A DNA stretch of 10,721 bases from an uncultured Lachnospiraceae bacterium (GTDB taxonomy: Bacteria; Bacillota; Clostridia; Lachnospirales; Lachnospiraceae). Position 1 is the first letter of the stretch, and each line of letters opens with the position of its first letter. Below are positions 1-6,718 of the stretch, piece by piece. The position numbers and the translations under genes are program-made. The stretch lies in assembly GCA_900554925.1 (NCBI GenBank), contig USJG01000077.1, positions 1-10,721 on the forward strand, given 5' to 3'. Below the pieces are notes generated by a model. That model was given only the letters and a program-made list of their open reading frames with translations. It had not been told where the DNA came from and did no database searches.

Positions 1-544
1 CGTTTATACTATTTAATACCGTAAAACCAATTACCGCCTCACTTCCATATTTTTTTCGAATCTCTTCTCCCCTTGGTCTGGAGAAAACGCCCACCTTTCC
101 GTCTGTCAGCTGTACATAGCGGATATCCTTCATCTGTTGAGGACCGGTGGTAAAGTAATACAGATTAAATAAATTGGTGCCTTTATAAAACACACCACAA
201 AAACCAGACAGCTTTCCTCTGGAGAAATCTACTCTGGTTCCTCCAAGCACAAGTTCGCCATTTATCCTTACCACAAAAGGATCCTCTAACTGATACATCA
301 TCGTATCTTTTACTCGCTCCCACACATCCTCTGCTTTTTTTGAAAAAAGGCACACTGTAGAAGTTGCCCACTCATTGCGGCGCTCCACCCTGCCGAAAAT
401 ATACTCTTTTCCTTCATACATAAATGGAACAGACGTATTGTAAACATCATAGCCTTCCACTCCCTCAAATGTAAGAAGTATTCCCTGTTCCTGTTTTTCT
501 GCTCTCTCCTGCTCAAATTTCTCACGCAATTCCCTAATGCTCAT
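1..544 (-). CDS. DUF1861 / GT108-like (GH130-related) beta-propeller protein, 5' part only
   Basis: The first 181 codons of a gene that runs off the left edge; the last whole codon ends at base 2. The ATG at 544 is preceded by a GGAGGAA ribosome binding site at 551-557, so the start is firm. After a charged helical stretch of about 20 residues, the sequence has short beta-strand blocks with GVEGYDVYN (28-36), GRVERR (51-56), EDPF (87-90) and GELVLGGTR (96-104). This pattern matches my memory of DUF1861 proteins, five-bladed propellers related to GH130. Some members (family GT108, first characterised in Leishmania) make or phosphorolyse beta-1,2-mannosides. There is no signal peptide, so it is probably cytoplasmic. 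The catalytic activity of this member cannot be read from half a protein. It lies 157 bp beyond the regulator gene in the same direction, and may be a separate unit or a read-through member of the operon. Confidence 0.68.
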   Translation of the reverse strand, partial: MSIRELREKFEQERAEKQEQGILLTFEGVEGYDVYNTSVPFMYEGKEYIFGRVERRNEWATSTVCLFSKKAEDVWERVKDTMMYQLEDPFVVRINGELVLGGTRVDFSRGKLSGFCGVFYKGTNLFNLYYFTTGPQQMKDIRYVQLTDGKVGVFSRPRGEEIRKKYGSEAVIGFTVLNSIN

Positions 545-593
545 TTTGTTTTCCTCCACATTTCACGCCCATCAATTTATCACTTTCAAAATA

Positions 594-665
594 ATTATAT
601 TAATTCAAAGTTCTATTCGCATTTTTATCACTGTAGAATTATAAACTGGCTTTGTTTCAAAAGAA
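594..665 (-). promoter_or_regulatory. Possible promoter region for the DUF1861-like gene
   Basis: The 157-bp gap between the regulator stop and the DUF1861-like start has two perfect TATAAT hexamers on the minus strand, at 638-643 and 594-599. Neither has a good -35 box: a TTGAAA lies at 655-660, but that is only 11 bp from the nearer hexamer. The next-best box for the 638-643 hexamer, at 660-665, is poor. A tandem overlapping GCTAAGC motif occurs at 669-680. I see no hairpin with a U-tract after the regulator gene, so read-through is possible. The hexamers could be chance in AT-rich DNA. Confidence 0.3.
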
Positions 666-701
666 GGCGCTTAGCTTAGCATAATCCATTTTTCACTTTT
701 C

Positions 702-1688
702 TTAAATTTCATTTAATAAAATTTCTCCCTCGCCGCTTTGCGGCTTTTCGATTTTGGATATGACCTTCATCTCAATCGCCTGGGCATAATCTCCGAATTT
801 TTCTCCAAACAGATTCATTCCCCCTGCATGAACAGCGTCAGGCTTTACGCCCAGCTTAAAGCTGATACAATTTTTCTTATCCAGTTCCAAATCTTTCAAG
901 GTCAGGTTTGAGCACTTCATATCGTTCTCATAGCACCCTGTATCCGTAATTCTAACCTCCTTGTACAGACCGTACTGGGTCAGTGTATCGCCCCACCACT
1001 CTGGATTTAAACGACCTCTTCTGCCTCCAAAATCTCCTGGTATCGTCATAGTAGCGATTTCCTCTCCATTTATCCAAACGGTAATATCTGAAGGCCAGTC
1101 ATTTTGATATCCCGGTGCTTCCGAGCACACCTCAAAAGAAAAGGAAACCTCATGGTTCTGCCCACTTTTCAAAAAATAGGTAGGAAAACGATATTCCACA
1201 AATCCAGTTTCAAACCACAAAAGCTGCGCTTCCCCACGGTTCTGCCAATAAAAGCTGGAGGCCATATCTTCGATTCCCAGATAGCCATTCTCGGTAACAA
1301 TACCACAATCGCCATTGATCTCACAGTCAAAATAGTTGCCGATCGGCATGGCATACCGAAATACCTTACTGCTGTCACTCTCTTCTTTATGCTTAAATGC
1401 ATTTAGATAAATATCCTCAAAGGAAATGCCGCATACCTTTTGCATTCCTCGCACGCCAGGACGTTCCACAACTGAAATCATCCCTGCTTCCTCTAAAACC
1501 TTCACATGCAACGCTGCAGACGACTGGGGAATTCCAAACTGGGCCGCAATCTCATTGATATTTGCTGACCTTTCTATCAAAAATTTCAATATTTGCAAAC
1601 GCATCTCCGATGACAATGCCTTTCCCACCAGCGCTGTTTGTGACAAATTATTTAAGTCCAATGAAATTCTTTTTTTACTTGTTTTCAA
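702..1688 (-). CDS. ArsR-fold winged-helix regulator with a large C-terminal beta-rich domain
   Basis: A predicted DNA-binding regulator of 328 residues from a TTG start at 1688. Residues about 20-80 form an ArsR-type winged helix: KALSSEMRLQILKFL, then the helix-turn-helix INEIAAQFGIPQSSAALHVK, then the wing. The usual ArsR metal-binding ELCVC-type motif is absent. The remaining 220 or so residues are strand-rich, with DITVWINGEE and a WWGD segment, and look like a beta-sandwich ligand domain. I infer sugar rather than metal sensing. An in-frame ATG lies at 1721, but it has no ribosome binding site and would sit almost on the predicted transcript start. The TTG has GAGAGG eight bases upstream, so I prefer it; with the ATG the protein would be 339 residues. 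The gene follows the GH105 gene by 58 bp and probably controls this locus. The repressor or activator sign is not visible. Confidence 0.85.
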   Translation of the reverse strand: MKTSKKRISLDLNNLSQTALVGKALSSEMRLQILKFLIERSANINEIAAQFGIPQSSAALHVKVLEEAGMISVVERPGVRGMQKVCGISFEDIYLNAFKHKEESDSSKVFRYAMPIGNYFDCEINGDCGIVTENGYLGIEDMASSFYWQNRGEAQLLWFETGFVEYRFPTYFLKSGQNHEVSFSFEVCSEAPGYQNDWPSDITVWINGEEIATMTIPGDFGGRRGRLNPEWWGDTLTQYGLYKEVRITDTGCYENDMKCSNLTLKDLELDKKNCISFKLGVKPDAVHAGGMNLFGEKFGDYAQAIEMKVISKIEKPQSGEGEILLNEI

Positions 1689-1729
1689 CCCCGTTTCCTC
1701 TCTTCCCCAGAATTCTGTCATTTCTTTTT

Positions 1730-1758
1730 AGTTTAGTTGATCCCTGTCAATTTGTCAA
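1730..1758 (-). promoter_or_regulatory. Internal promoter for the ArsR-type regulator gene
   Basis: On the minus strand a perfect -35 box TTGACA (1758-1753) is followed after 17 bp by TAAACT (1735-1730), four of six matches to the -10 consensus. The -35 box overlaps the last codons of the GH105 gene. Transcription would start near 1723, giving a leader of about 35 nt that carries the GAGAGG site before the TTG start at 1688. A second TTGACA at 1750-1745 has no fitting -10 box. This would let the regulator be made apart from the main operon. It is a prediction from sequence match only. Confidence 0.5.
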
Positions 1759-1771
1759 ACCATAGTTGATC
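1734..1771. repeat. Direct repeat GATCAACTA flanking the regulator promoter (putative operator)
   Basis: The 9-bp word GATCAACTA (minus strand) occurs at 1771-1763 and 1742-1734, spaced by 29 bp start to start. One copy lies just upstream of the -35 box, inside the GH105 coding sequence. The other covers the end of the spacer and the edge of the -10 box. This is where an autoregulating protein would be expected to bind, but no binding data can be inferred and a chance repeat is possible. I did not find the same word at the main promoter near 10420. Confidence 0.35.
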
Positions 1772-3978
1772 ATTTCCACCGCTGCCATCATGACAATTCC
1801 AGTTCCATGATCGTCGTTTTTCTTGGCAGGTAATTGCTTATAATAAATGGATTCCTTTGCACAGCCAGAGCCTAAGCACACGCCATACACATCACCCACG
1901 GCATCTACTGAATGCTTTAAAAGTGCCGTCCATGCCTTCTGAATACACGGCAAATAGGTCTCCTTATCTAACCAGCCTTTTCCTACACCACGCGACATGC
2001 TCAGTAAAAACATTGCGGTACAGGATGTCTCCAGATACGAATCGGCCTCATTTAACACCTGATGCCACATACCAGTCTCATCCTGACACGCCTTAACGCC
2101 CTCCATATACTCCTGGAATAGCGTAAGTTCCTCCTGCCAGTGTGGATTTTCCTTTGGAAGTAAGGTCAATATCTCCGTGAGCGTTACTGCAATCCAACCA
2201 TTTCCTCGTCCCCAAGGAATACCACTCATCTGTTCTTCCTCTGGGAAATAGATATGGGAAAACAATTTTTCATTTTCCATCCAAAGACGCTTTTTAAAGC
2301 CTGCCACCTGACGATGAACCTGCTCCTCATACGTCTTATCTCCAGTAAGGCGATATAGTCTTGCCAGAAATGGACAGCTCATATACAAATCATCGGCCCA
2401 CATCGTCTTTACTCTGAAATACGTGCCGTCCGGAAATGTCGGAATATGTGTCATAACCGCATTTCCCACTGCATGAATTACCGGGAGCAATTTTGGATTT
2501 CCAGTTATCTCATACGTCTCAATCAGCGAAACACCTATCGTACCGCATGCATCCAGATCGGGAAGTCCCCACGCTCTTGGCGTTAACGTCGGATCACCAA
2601 ATTGTTCCTTGTCCCAGTCTTTATAATAGAAGTAATCGGCCATTGTCTGAATGCTGTCCAGATAATAGTCAAGCTGCTCTCTGTTTCCAGTCAGCTTTGC
2701 CGCATACATCAATCCATGAAGTCCCACCTGCACAGCATAAAACCACTGTCCAAAGAAAATGCCATCCCGGTACGGACGAATATAAGTCTCTCTTTGAGGC
2801 ATACGCCAAAATCCATGCTCATAATTGCCTAATGGATACGGCCGCTCAAACTGGATTTCCTGCTCCGGTGCAAATGGAATAAAAAGTGGATCTCCAATCT
2901 CTGTCACATAAGGGCCCGTTACAAGAAAGCGGGCTGGTCCCATTCCTCCTGCCTGTACGAACGGAACACAATTGACATCTTCTTTCTTTTGGTTGTATAC
3001 GGCTCCTTCCATCCACCAATGTTTGCCGGTACGAGGAACCTTTATCAAAATTGATATTCTCTTGCCAGTTCCGATCAAGTACAGCTGTGTCTTATTTCCA
3101 TCCGCACTTTCATAGATGTTTTCATGGTCTACAAATACGCGCAGACGACCAGATGCTGCAAGTTCAAGTGTGTAAGGCTCTCCTTCCTTGCTGTCCACAT
3201 AAGTAAGTGCATAGCCACAGCCCTGGCTATTGCCATATACCTCCTCAAAATCCACTCTTTTCCCAAGGCATTTTTCATTCCATTTTGGCGTCCACTCAAT
3301 GCAGCTTCCATCTGGAAGTGTCAGCTTATCATGATAGCCTACCTTGCCATTTTCAATGGCTTTTTCTGCTTCTTTTGTGTCTTCTTCCGCCGGGAACGGA
3401 CCAATATGTGCAAACCCTTCCATTCCCTTTGTCTCCTCAAATGGAAGCATTGGACGAACCGATAACAGGTAATCTCTGGTCCAGCGGAATGGATATCTCG
3501 GATACGCAATGTAAAGCAAAAGTCCCCAGTTTTGTTCATTTTTTGTGCATTTCATCAAGAGCTCATTATCGCCCTCATGCAAGAAAACCTCCACAATTGT
3601 GTACTCGGATTCCTTTTTCACCTCACATAATGGCTTTTTCAGTGTATTGTTCTGATAGACCTCTTTTCCATTCAGCCAGATGCAGGCATTACCAGCAATG
3701 GTAAGCGCTGCCTCACAATCCCGGTCCGCCCATGCATTGGTCTTAATATAGGCACAATCTCCTATTTTTGCGTCTGGATACCGATAATTTAAATCTAACT
3801 CTGCCATCTGAGAAATCGCTGTCAATGCCATATGCTCCTGTTTAAAGTAGGGGCGCAGTGTCAGCTCCACACGCGCCCTATGCGTTAGCATTCTCTCACT
3901 GATCAGCTGAATGGCTTCCTCTGGTTTTCGAAACCCATTTTCATATGCAGAGTCCTTTTCTTTAAGAATCTCATTCAT
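1747..3978 (-). CDS. GH105-type unsaturated uronyl hydrolase with N-terminal beta-sandwich extension
   Basis: A cytoplasmic glycoside hydrolase of 743 residues with no signal peptide. Residues about 390-740 form the (alpha/alpha)6 barrel of GH105/GH88. Visible hallmarks are LDACG (475-479), MWADDLYM (526-533, with the likely catalytic aspartate at 529 or 530), WGRGNGW (589-595), GMWHQV (636-641), ETSCTAM (650-656) and DDHGTG (722-727). The WGRGNGW form favours GH105 (YteR-like) over GH88. Such enzymes hydrate and release the 4,5-unsaturated uronic acid left by a polysaccharide lyase. A classical YteR is about 370 residues. Here about 380 extra N-terminal residues hold beta-sandwich-like segments (WLNGKEVYQN at 101-110, FAHIGPF at 189-195, RVFVDHENIYE at 280-290). 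The gene starts 27 bp after the 856-residue gene, so the two are cotranscribed. Its AAAGGA site is about 12 bases from the ATG, rather far. The exact sugar linkage is not determined. Confidence 0.9.
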   Translation of the reverse strand: MNEILKEKDSAYENGFRKPEEAIQLISERMLTHRARVELTLRPYFKQEHMALTAISQMAELDLNYRYPDAKIGDCAYIKTNAWADRDCEAALTIAGNACIWLNGKEVYQNNTLKKPLCEVKKESEYTIVEVFLHEGDNELLMKCTKNEQNWGLLLYIAYPRYPFRWTRDYLLSVRPMLPFEETKGMEGFAHIGPFPAEEDTKEAEKAIENGKVGYHDKLTLPDGSCIEWTPKWNEKCLGKRVDFEEVYGNSQGCGYALTYVDSKEGEPYTLELAASGRLRVFVDHENIYESADGNKTQLYLIGTGKRISILIKVPRTGKHWWMEGAVYNQKKEDVNCVPFVQAGGMGPARFLVTGPYVTEIGDPLFIPFAPEQEIQFERPYPLGNYEHGFWRMPQRETYIRPYRDGIFFGQWFYAVQVGLHGLMYAAKLTGNREQLDYYLDSIQTMADYFYYKDWDKEQFGDPTLTPRAWGLPDLDACGTIGVSLIETYEITGNPKLLPVIHAVGNAVMTHIPTFPDGTYFRVKTMWADDLYMSCPFLARLYRLTGDKTYEEQVHRQVAGFKKRLWMENEKLFSHIYFPEEEQMSGIPWGRGNGWIAVTLTEILTLLPKENPHWQEELTLFQEYMEGVKACQDETGMWHQVLNEADSYLETSCTAMFLLSMSRGVGKGWLDKETYLPCIQKAWTALLKHSVDAVGDVYGVCLGSGCAKESIYYKQLPAKKNDDHGTGIVMMAAVEMINYGLTN

Positions 3979-4005
3979 ATTTTTATATTTTCCTTTCCAC
4001 AGCTT

Positions 4006-6576
4006 TTATTCCGTTGCAGGATAACTCCACTGTGTCACAGTGAAATCTGGACAAGTATAATTAAATCTTCCACTGCCATAACGAGAATTCAGATATGGAC
4101 TAGATACTAATGCATCCGGGATCGGCACTGCCTTTCCATATACAAAGAATCCATCTGTCAAACCAAATTCTAACAGACCACTTCCCGGAGAAGCAAAGGT
4201 AAACTGCTCTCCCTCCTGCGTAACTTTGGCTGCAAGAAGTTTCTTGCAAAATGCCTCAAAGGTTCCATCCTCTCGCTTGCTTCCGCACTCTGCCAGCCAT
4301 ACGGTCTCATTGCCGTCAACAACTAATTCTCTTCCTGCATATGCACCTTCCTTGCGGAACGAATGCTGTACATTGGAGTAAATGCCCACATAGCTGTCGT
4401 TCTTACGTCCAAAGGTCCATTTTCCCTCTGATATTACTTCATCAAATTTACGTGCATTAAAATGGCAATGCGTCATCCAGATATCTGGGTTATTTACATT
4501 ATGCCAAATCACAGCCAGCGTACGTCCATGCATCAGTACTCTTGGCAAGAACGCCTGACCTGCCCAATAATCAGGACGCAAGCCGCTTCCCTCTGCCACA
4601 TTGTTCGGAGATGAGAAAAATAATGAGATATCCCCTGGAAGTGCAATCATCGCTGAAATAAAATGCATATCGCACATTCCCACATTGTGATCACGCACGC
4701 CGCCAATCATATACTCTGGTGTACGTCGAATTGTAAAGTCGGCATTATGCTTATCAAAGTGCATAATACCTTCCTTGAATGTAAAAGTGGCTGGCGTAAA
4801 GTTATCCGCTAACTCACAAAGTCCCTTCGGCGGTACATAATAGCTAAATGCCATCTCCTGACTGGCAAATTTCGCATTGGCTGGTGCATTGCCAAAGAAC
4901 ATCCAGAATAAACCATTGATCGTGCTCGCCAATCTGCTACGCAGTGGCTTGTTGTAGCTGCGTCCTCTAGGTGTTGCCATTACGCCATCAAAATCACTTA
5001 CCGCAAAGATAAAGGTCATAAAGTCTAACAATACATTCACCATATTGCGAAGCGGATATTCCTCCATCGGCAATACTTCGCGGAGTACCAAAAGAGCCGA
5101 AATCGTAACCGGCAAATAAGAATCCGAATGTGGCTCGTCAAAGCCTACACGGCAGCGCTGATTCAGCCATTCTACCAAGTGCATACGTCCCTTTAACGAA
5201 TGATACATACCATTTTGTCCGCAGTTGGTAAAAATATCTTCCGGATATAAAAGACCAGCCAGATACTCGCATACATGGAAGCCAATACGATGATTTTCAG
5301 AACAATAAAACATGGAAGAGGTTCCCGGCTCATCTACCCAGTAACGGAAGCCTAACGATGCATGCTTTACCATCTCCACAATTTCTGGATCCAAAAGACC
5401 GGCATCCTTATCCTCCCACATCAGCCAAAGCAGTGGCAACAGCTCAAAATCTGCACAGTCCTTTCTTTTTTCAATCTTATCACACAAAACTCGGATGCTT
5501 TCATGATCTATCTCATCTGCACGGCCCAAACGATACAGTGCCAGTGCATTCCCCTGAGAAGCTAATCTCTCAAGCGTCAACTGTCTTCTTTCCTCAAAGT
5601 GCTCCCAACCTGGATAAGGTGCCAGAACCTGCTCAATCGAAAAGCTTACTGTTTTCTCTGTCAGTGGCGTACCATCAAGCAACTTCCACGCGATATTCAC
5701 CGTATACTCTCCAGGCTTAGTAATACCCTTCATGGCAATCATGCCATCCTTTTCTACCACGCCCCTGTCATCTTCTGCTCCAAGTGTAAGCGAGAATACT
5801 ACCGATTGCGTTTCATCCTGTTTCTTTGATGCCAGAACATTCAATTCCACAACGCAATTTGAGAACGGATAGCCACCCACACAAATCTTTGGGATCTCCC
5901 CTTCCTCATAAATATCATCCTCCAAATGGGTCTCCAGCTGACTACGGAAAATCTCTGCACGCACATTTTCATCCATGTTGAGTGGCACACTGGCAAAAAG
6001 AGGAGCCTCACAGGAAACCAGTTCCATACTCAGGCTAATACCAGTTCCTCGATCGACCTTTCCAGAAACAGCGATCAGTGTATTTTTACCAGCTTTCAGT
6101 TTTAATGTTACCATCTCGCAATTTGGATTTACCACATGCTCAAACACATAACGGCGTGGGCGCTTTCTGGAACTCAAATCGGTATTATTGTATACCACAC
6201 TGCCATTTAACAAGACAACCAGTCTACACTCCGGGATTTTGATTGTAATCTCCTGCTCACACTCACTCTCCAGTTCCAGATAAATCGGCATCAGACCAAA
6301 TTTTTCAGTAATATAATAATGACCATCCGCATACTTTGGAGACTGTGCATCGCATACCGTCCATTTTCCTTCCATATCACAAACGGTAAAGGAATCAAAC
6401 TCACGAAACTCCTTATTGCTAAGCTCTTTCCCAGCCTGTGCCATCATTTTCTCAATATAAGCTCGCATTGCCTTTCCGGTACGCTCATCCGGATAATCCT
6501 TTTCCAAAACACCAGTTACCAGAAATGGACGAATCAGTTTTCCCGCAACTAACTTCTTTTTAAAATATGTATCCAT
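4006..6576 (-). CDS. Unassigned 856-residue protein, candidate intracellular lyase or uronate-active enzyme
   Basis: I cannot place this in a named family. There is no signal peptide or membrane segment, so it should be cytoplasmic. Three parts are visible. Residues about 85-320 are strand-rich and include VVLLNGSVVYNN (120-131), like an accessory beta-sandwich. Residues about 325-560 are helical with strongly patterned polar motifs: SENHRIGFHVCEYLAG (426-441), the block from NQR (472) to HSDSY (483-487), and PRGRSY (536-541). Residues about 570-856 are strand-rich again, with RDHNVG (628-633), WHN (691-693) and THCHF (702-706). A helical toroid followed by a beta-sheet domain resembles heparinase/chondroitin-AC/alginate-lyase type enzymes; this is a resemblance of layout only. 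Its position directly before a GH105 gene fits a lyase making unsaturated ends. A hydrolase or a non-catalytic role remains possible. The start at 6576 has AGAGAGG about six bases upstream. Confidence 0.82.
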   Translation of the reverse strand: MDTYFKKKLVAGKLIRPFLVTGVLEKDYPDERTGKAMRAYIEKMMAQAGKELSNKEFREFDSFTVCDMEGKWTVCDAQSPKYADGHYYITEKFGLMPIYLELESECEQEITIKIPECRLVVLLNGSVVYNNTDLSSRKRPRRYVFEHVVNPNCEMVTLKLKAGKNTLIAVSGKVDRGTGISLSMELVSCEAPLFASVPLNMDENVRAEIFRSQLETHLEDDIYEEGEIPKICVGGYPFSNCVVELNVLASKKQDETQSVVFSLTLGAEDDRGVVEKDGMIAMKGITKPGEYTVNIAWKLLDGTPLTEKTVSFSIEQVLAPYPGWEHFEERRQLTLERLASQGNALALYRLGRADEIDHESIRVLCDKIEKRKDCADFELLPLLWLMWEDKDAGLLDPEIVEMVKHASLGFRYWVDEPGTSSMFYCSENHRIGFHVCEYLAGLLYPEDIFTNCGQNGMYHSLKGRMHLVEWLNQRCRVGFDEPHSDSYLPVTISALLVLREVLPMEEYPLRNMVNVLLDFMTFIFAVSDFDGVMATPRGRSYNKPLRSRLASTINGLFWMFFGNAPANAKFASQEMAFSYYVPPKGLCELADNFTPATFTFKEGIMHFDKHNADFTIRRTPEYMIGGVRDHNVGMCDMHFISAMIALPGDISLFFSSPNNVAEGSGLRPDYWAGQAFLPRVLMHGRTLAVIWHNVNNPDIWMTHCHFNARKFDEVISEGKWTFGRKNDSYVGIYSNVQHSFRKEGAYAGRELVVDGNETVWLAECGSKREDGTFEAFCKKLLAAKVTQEGEQFTFASPGSGLLEFGLTDGFFVYGKAVPIPDALVSSPYLNSRYGSGRFNYTCPDFTVTQWSYPATE

Positions 6577-6601
6577 CCTATACCTCTCTTTTTATATGCA
6601 A

Positions 6602-6641
6602 GAAACGCAAGCCCGCGCTACAAAAGACCGGCTTGCGTTTC
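6602..6641 (-). other. Strong intercistronic hairpin (perfect 12-bp stem)
   Basis: GAAACGCAAGCC at 6602-6613 and its exact complement at 6630-6641 form a perfect 12-bp stem, seven of twelve pairs G-C, with a 16-nt loop. On the minus-strand transcript the stem is followed by TTGCATATAAAAAG, which lacks a clean U-tract. It therefore looks more like an mRNA-stabilising or processing hairpin, or a leaky terminator, than a full terminator. It sits 25 bp upstream of the 856-residue gene and downstream of the binding-protein gene. Such a place commonly sets a high level of binding protein relative to downstream genes. Confidence 0.72.
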
Positions 6642-6649
6642 GTTCCCAC

Positions 6650-6704
6650 TATATAGTTACACTTCATATGCACTCTTCACAAAGATGCACGAAGGAGCTA
6701 TATA
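6650..6704 (-). other. Second, imperfect intercistronic hairpin
   Basis: Nested complementary blocks form a long interrupted stem just after the binding-protein stop codon. TATATAG (6650-6656) pairs with CTATATA (6698-6704), CTTC (6662-6665) with GAAG (6691-6694), TGCA (6669-6672) with TGCA (6686-6689), and TCTT (6674-6677) with AAGA (6682-6685). A CACA loop closes the end. Together with the hairpin at 6602-6641 it makes most of the 142-bp gap structured. The separate blocks are short, so it is less certain than its neighbour. Confidence 0.5.
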
Positions 6705-6718
6705 ACGTTACCTCGCCA

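Noticed and set aside
3207..3704. Plus-strand open frame of 165 codons
   Set aside because: Antisense to the GH105 gene, with histidine- and proline-rich composition typical of a shadow frame and no supporting signals.
6602..6641. Full rho-independent terminator after the binding-protein gene
   Set aside because: The stem is strong, but the following bases are TTGCATATAA rather than a U-tract, and the downstream gene has no promoter I can find in the gap.
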